From DMER64 sp964554535 (GTDB lineage: Bacteria; Bacteroidota; Bacteroidia; Bacteroidales; UBA932), in NCBI GenBank assembly GCA_964554535.1, contig CAZKPB010000005.1, forward strand, positions 1 to 64,000: 64,000 bases of DNA, written 5' to 3'. The notes under the pieces were generated by a model that saw only the letters and a list, made by a program, of their open reading frames with translations, ran no database searches and was not told the origin of the DNA. Of the stretch, positions 62,526 through 64,000 are shown one piece after another (within the stretch, counting starts at the first letter, position 1; each line of letters begins with the position of its first letter). Made by a program: the position numbers and the translations under genes.

Positions 62526-64000
62526 CTACCAACCGGGGTTTTGAACCATATTGGGGTTTACAGACATTTCAGTGGCGGGGAAGGGGAATACCTCGTGTTT
62601 GCCTGCCTTGAAACCACACTCATTGGATTCGTTGTAGGATTTCCAAGTAACGGAACCATTCACCTGCAGTGCAGGGTTGCTCTTACCCTTGTAAGCCAGT
62701 TCGGTAGGTGCATCACCCCAGCGGATAAGGTTGAGGTAGCGTTGGCCTTCAAAGCAGAGTTCCAGACGTGATTCGGTCTTGATCTGGTCCATGGTCACGG
62801 CACCGGCAATCAGGGGAGCCTTGGCACGGGTACGAACCTGATTCACGTATTCGGTAGCCTTGGCCACATTACCGCTTTGCAGGTGAGCCTCGGCCGCCAG
62901 CAGCAATACTTCACCGTAACGCATTATGCGGGTATTGTTGGCATAGAAATAGCCGGCCCAGATGGAACGGAGGATACGATATTTATAATTCCAATAACCC
63001 TCATTGTCAGTGATTTCCATATGGTTTTTGGTACCATATTTAGTAAACATCTGGTCACGGGTGGCAATAGCATTGTTCAAACGATAACCATCCACACCTT
63101 CTACCGCTACAAACGCATCGTACAGGTCCTTGGTGGGATTTAAAAACCCGAAAGTGGAAGAAGCAAAGGGAGAGGCACTGGTGTAGCTGTATTTTTCACC
63201 TCTAAGACCCTGGAAAGTCCATCCAAAGTTATTGTTGGCACCGCTCTGAGAACGGTCGTTTAGGCAATTGATGACAAACAACAGTTCTTCATTCATACCG
63301 CCGGCAGGAATACCCATTGTAGTCATATCGGCCGGGAGGGCATACAAGTTGGAAGCAATGACTTTGTCAAGAATGGCAGCCGCTTCGGCATATTTTTTCT
63401 CAAACACATACACTTTGCCCAACATGGCCTGGGCATATTGCTCGGTAATGCGATAGGTGTAGTTGGTTTTGCTGCTCTTGACGGTCAGGGCACCGCTGTT
63501 GATGGCCTCGTTCAAATCTGACTCTATGAAGGCCCACAACGCTTCTTTGGTAGCATTGGCTTGCATATATTCGCTTTCTTCCAGCATATGGTCTACCAAC
63601 GGAGGGGTACCCCAGAAATTTGTCAGATAGAAGTAAGCGTAGGCGCGGAACACGCGGGCTTCGGCCACGGCTCTTTTCATAATGGCACTGGTTCCGGTTA
63701 CTTTTTCAATAATCACATTGGCACGATATACCAACGTATATAAATTGGAATACATAGAACTGATAGTACCATAGTCGGCACTGAAAGTATAGTCACCCAA
63801 CATATAGTAGTTTCCGTCGTAGTGGCTGCCACCACCGGACCACATATCGTCAGACAGGAAATTCTGGAGACTTTGAATGGAGCCGATACCCGTATGAAGG
63901 GTTCTCATGGCGGCGTAACAGGCTACAATGCCCTCTTCCGCCTCACCATCGGTTTGATAGTAAGAGTCAATCTGAGAAACGCTGTGCTGCGGTATATCTA
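62526..64000 (-). CDS. susD: SusD-like lipoprotein, N terminus outside the window
   Basis: This RagB/SusD family protein is open to the right edge of the window: the frame continues upstream of the first internal Met at 63908 with DSYYQTDGEAEEGIVACYAAM, a usual SusD N-terminal segment. About 490 residues are present, ending NPNMVQNPGW. The helical repeats and the late TRAKAPLI and RLELCFEGQRYLNLIRWGD segments are diagnostic. A susC partner is expected immediately beyond the edge. It heads the visible part of the locus 2 minus-strand operon. Confidence 0.9.
   Translation of the reverse strand, partial: DIPQHSVSQIDSYYQTDGEAEEGIVACYAAMRTLHTGIGSIQSLQNFLSDDMWSGGGSHYDGNYYMLGDYTFSADYGTISSMYSNLYTLVYRANVIIEKVTGTSAIMKRAVAEARVFRAYAYFYLTNFWGTPPLVDHMLEESEYMQANATKEALWAFIESDLNEAINSGALTVKSSKTNYTYRITEQYAQAMLGKVYVFEKKYAEAAAILDKVIASNLYALPADMTTMGIPAGGMNEELLFVINCLNDRSQSGANNNFGWTFQGLRGEKYSYTSASPFASSTFGFLNPTKDLYDAFVAVEGVDGYRLNNAIATRDQMFTKYGTKNHMEITDNEGYWNYKYRILRSIWAGYFYANNTRIMRYGEVLLLAAEAHLQSGNVAKATEYVNQVRTRAKAPLIAGAVTMDQIKTESRLELCFEGQRYLNLIRWGDAPTELAYKGKSNPALQVNGSVTWKSYNESNECGFKAGKHEVFPFPATEMSVNPNMVQNPGW

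Noticed and set aside
1..64000. Insertion sequences, prophage or toxin-antitoxin genes
   Set aside because: I looked for transposase, integrase, phage structural and toxin signatures among the frames and saw none.

Overview
The window looks like a chromosome segment of a gut- or rumen-type member of the Bacteroidales. The signs are SusC/SusD pairs, a hybrid two-component sensor with an AraC-type output domain, many secreted or lipid-anchored carbohydrate-active enzymes, the long NusB/YajC/YbbR/CoaE/DUF5606 gene run, a type III glutamine synthetase, and promoters of the Bacteroidetes type (-7 box TAnnTTTG) in front of genes with little Shine-Dalgarno signal. I could not assign a species.

Layout. 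(1) 1-650: a small YkvA/DUF1232-type membrane-associated gene broken by one extra G, closed by a strong hairpin terminator. (2) 663-27510: a large polysaccharide or oligosaccharide utilization locus, visibly more AT-rich than the middle of the window, in four transcription units. Unit A (minus, 22780-19502) is an esterase and a GH127-like enzyme, ending in a terminator. Unit B (minus, 19226-8735) is SusC, SusD and four esterase genes, ending in a terminator. Unit C (minus, 8651-663) is a hybrid sensor with a periplasmic sugar-binding domain, GH32, GH13 and a carboxylesterase. Unit D (plus, 22906-27510) is a small unknown ORF, an MFS hexose transporter and three esterases. Nine esterase genes carrying ten catalytic domains accompany only three glycoside hydrolases. 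(3) 27615-49598: housekeeping genes: RNase P RNA, an antiporter, fabG, rimO, coaE, yajC, nusB, a PUR-alpha-like protein, a GH51 arabinofuranosidase, an aminotransferase, glnN, purM, a 3'-5' exonuclease fused to free-methionine-sulfoxide reductase, tRNA-Cys, pnuC, mgsA and purD. (4) 49764-64000: a second glycan locus with two GH3 enzymes (plus strand) facing a minus-strand run of three CE1-type esterases, three Sde182-like (DUF1593) lipoproteins and a SusD gene cut by the window edge.

How it may work. In locus 1, a lipid-anchored carboxylesterase and the GH127-like enzyme carry acidic residues after the lipid cysteine and may act at the cell surface. SusC/D would import the product. Further esterases, GH32 and GH13 would finish it in the periplasm, and the MFS protein would import the monosaccharide. 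The sensor resembles the fructose-responsive regulator of the Bacteroides thetaiotaomicron fructan locus, so the most economical reading is a heavily esterified fructoside (acylated fructan or sucrose ester). That is inference. Locus 2 looks directed at an esterified plant cell-wall glycan; no backbone-cleaving enzyme is visible inside the window.

The most interesting points are the esterase-dominated GH32/GH13 locus, a double-esterase fusion beside its stand-alone paralogue, a 21-bp-spaced direct repeat upstream of susC, the exonuclease-fRMsr fusion, the three-copy Sde182/CE1 cluster and a duplicated twin-hairpin element beside tRNA-Cys.
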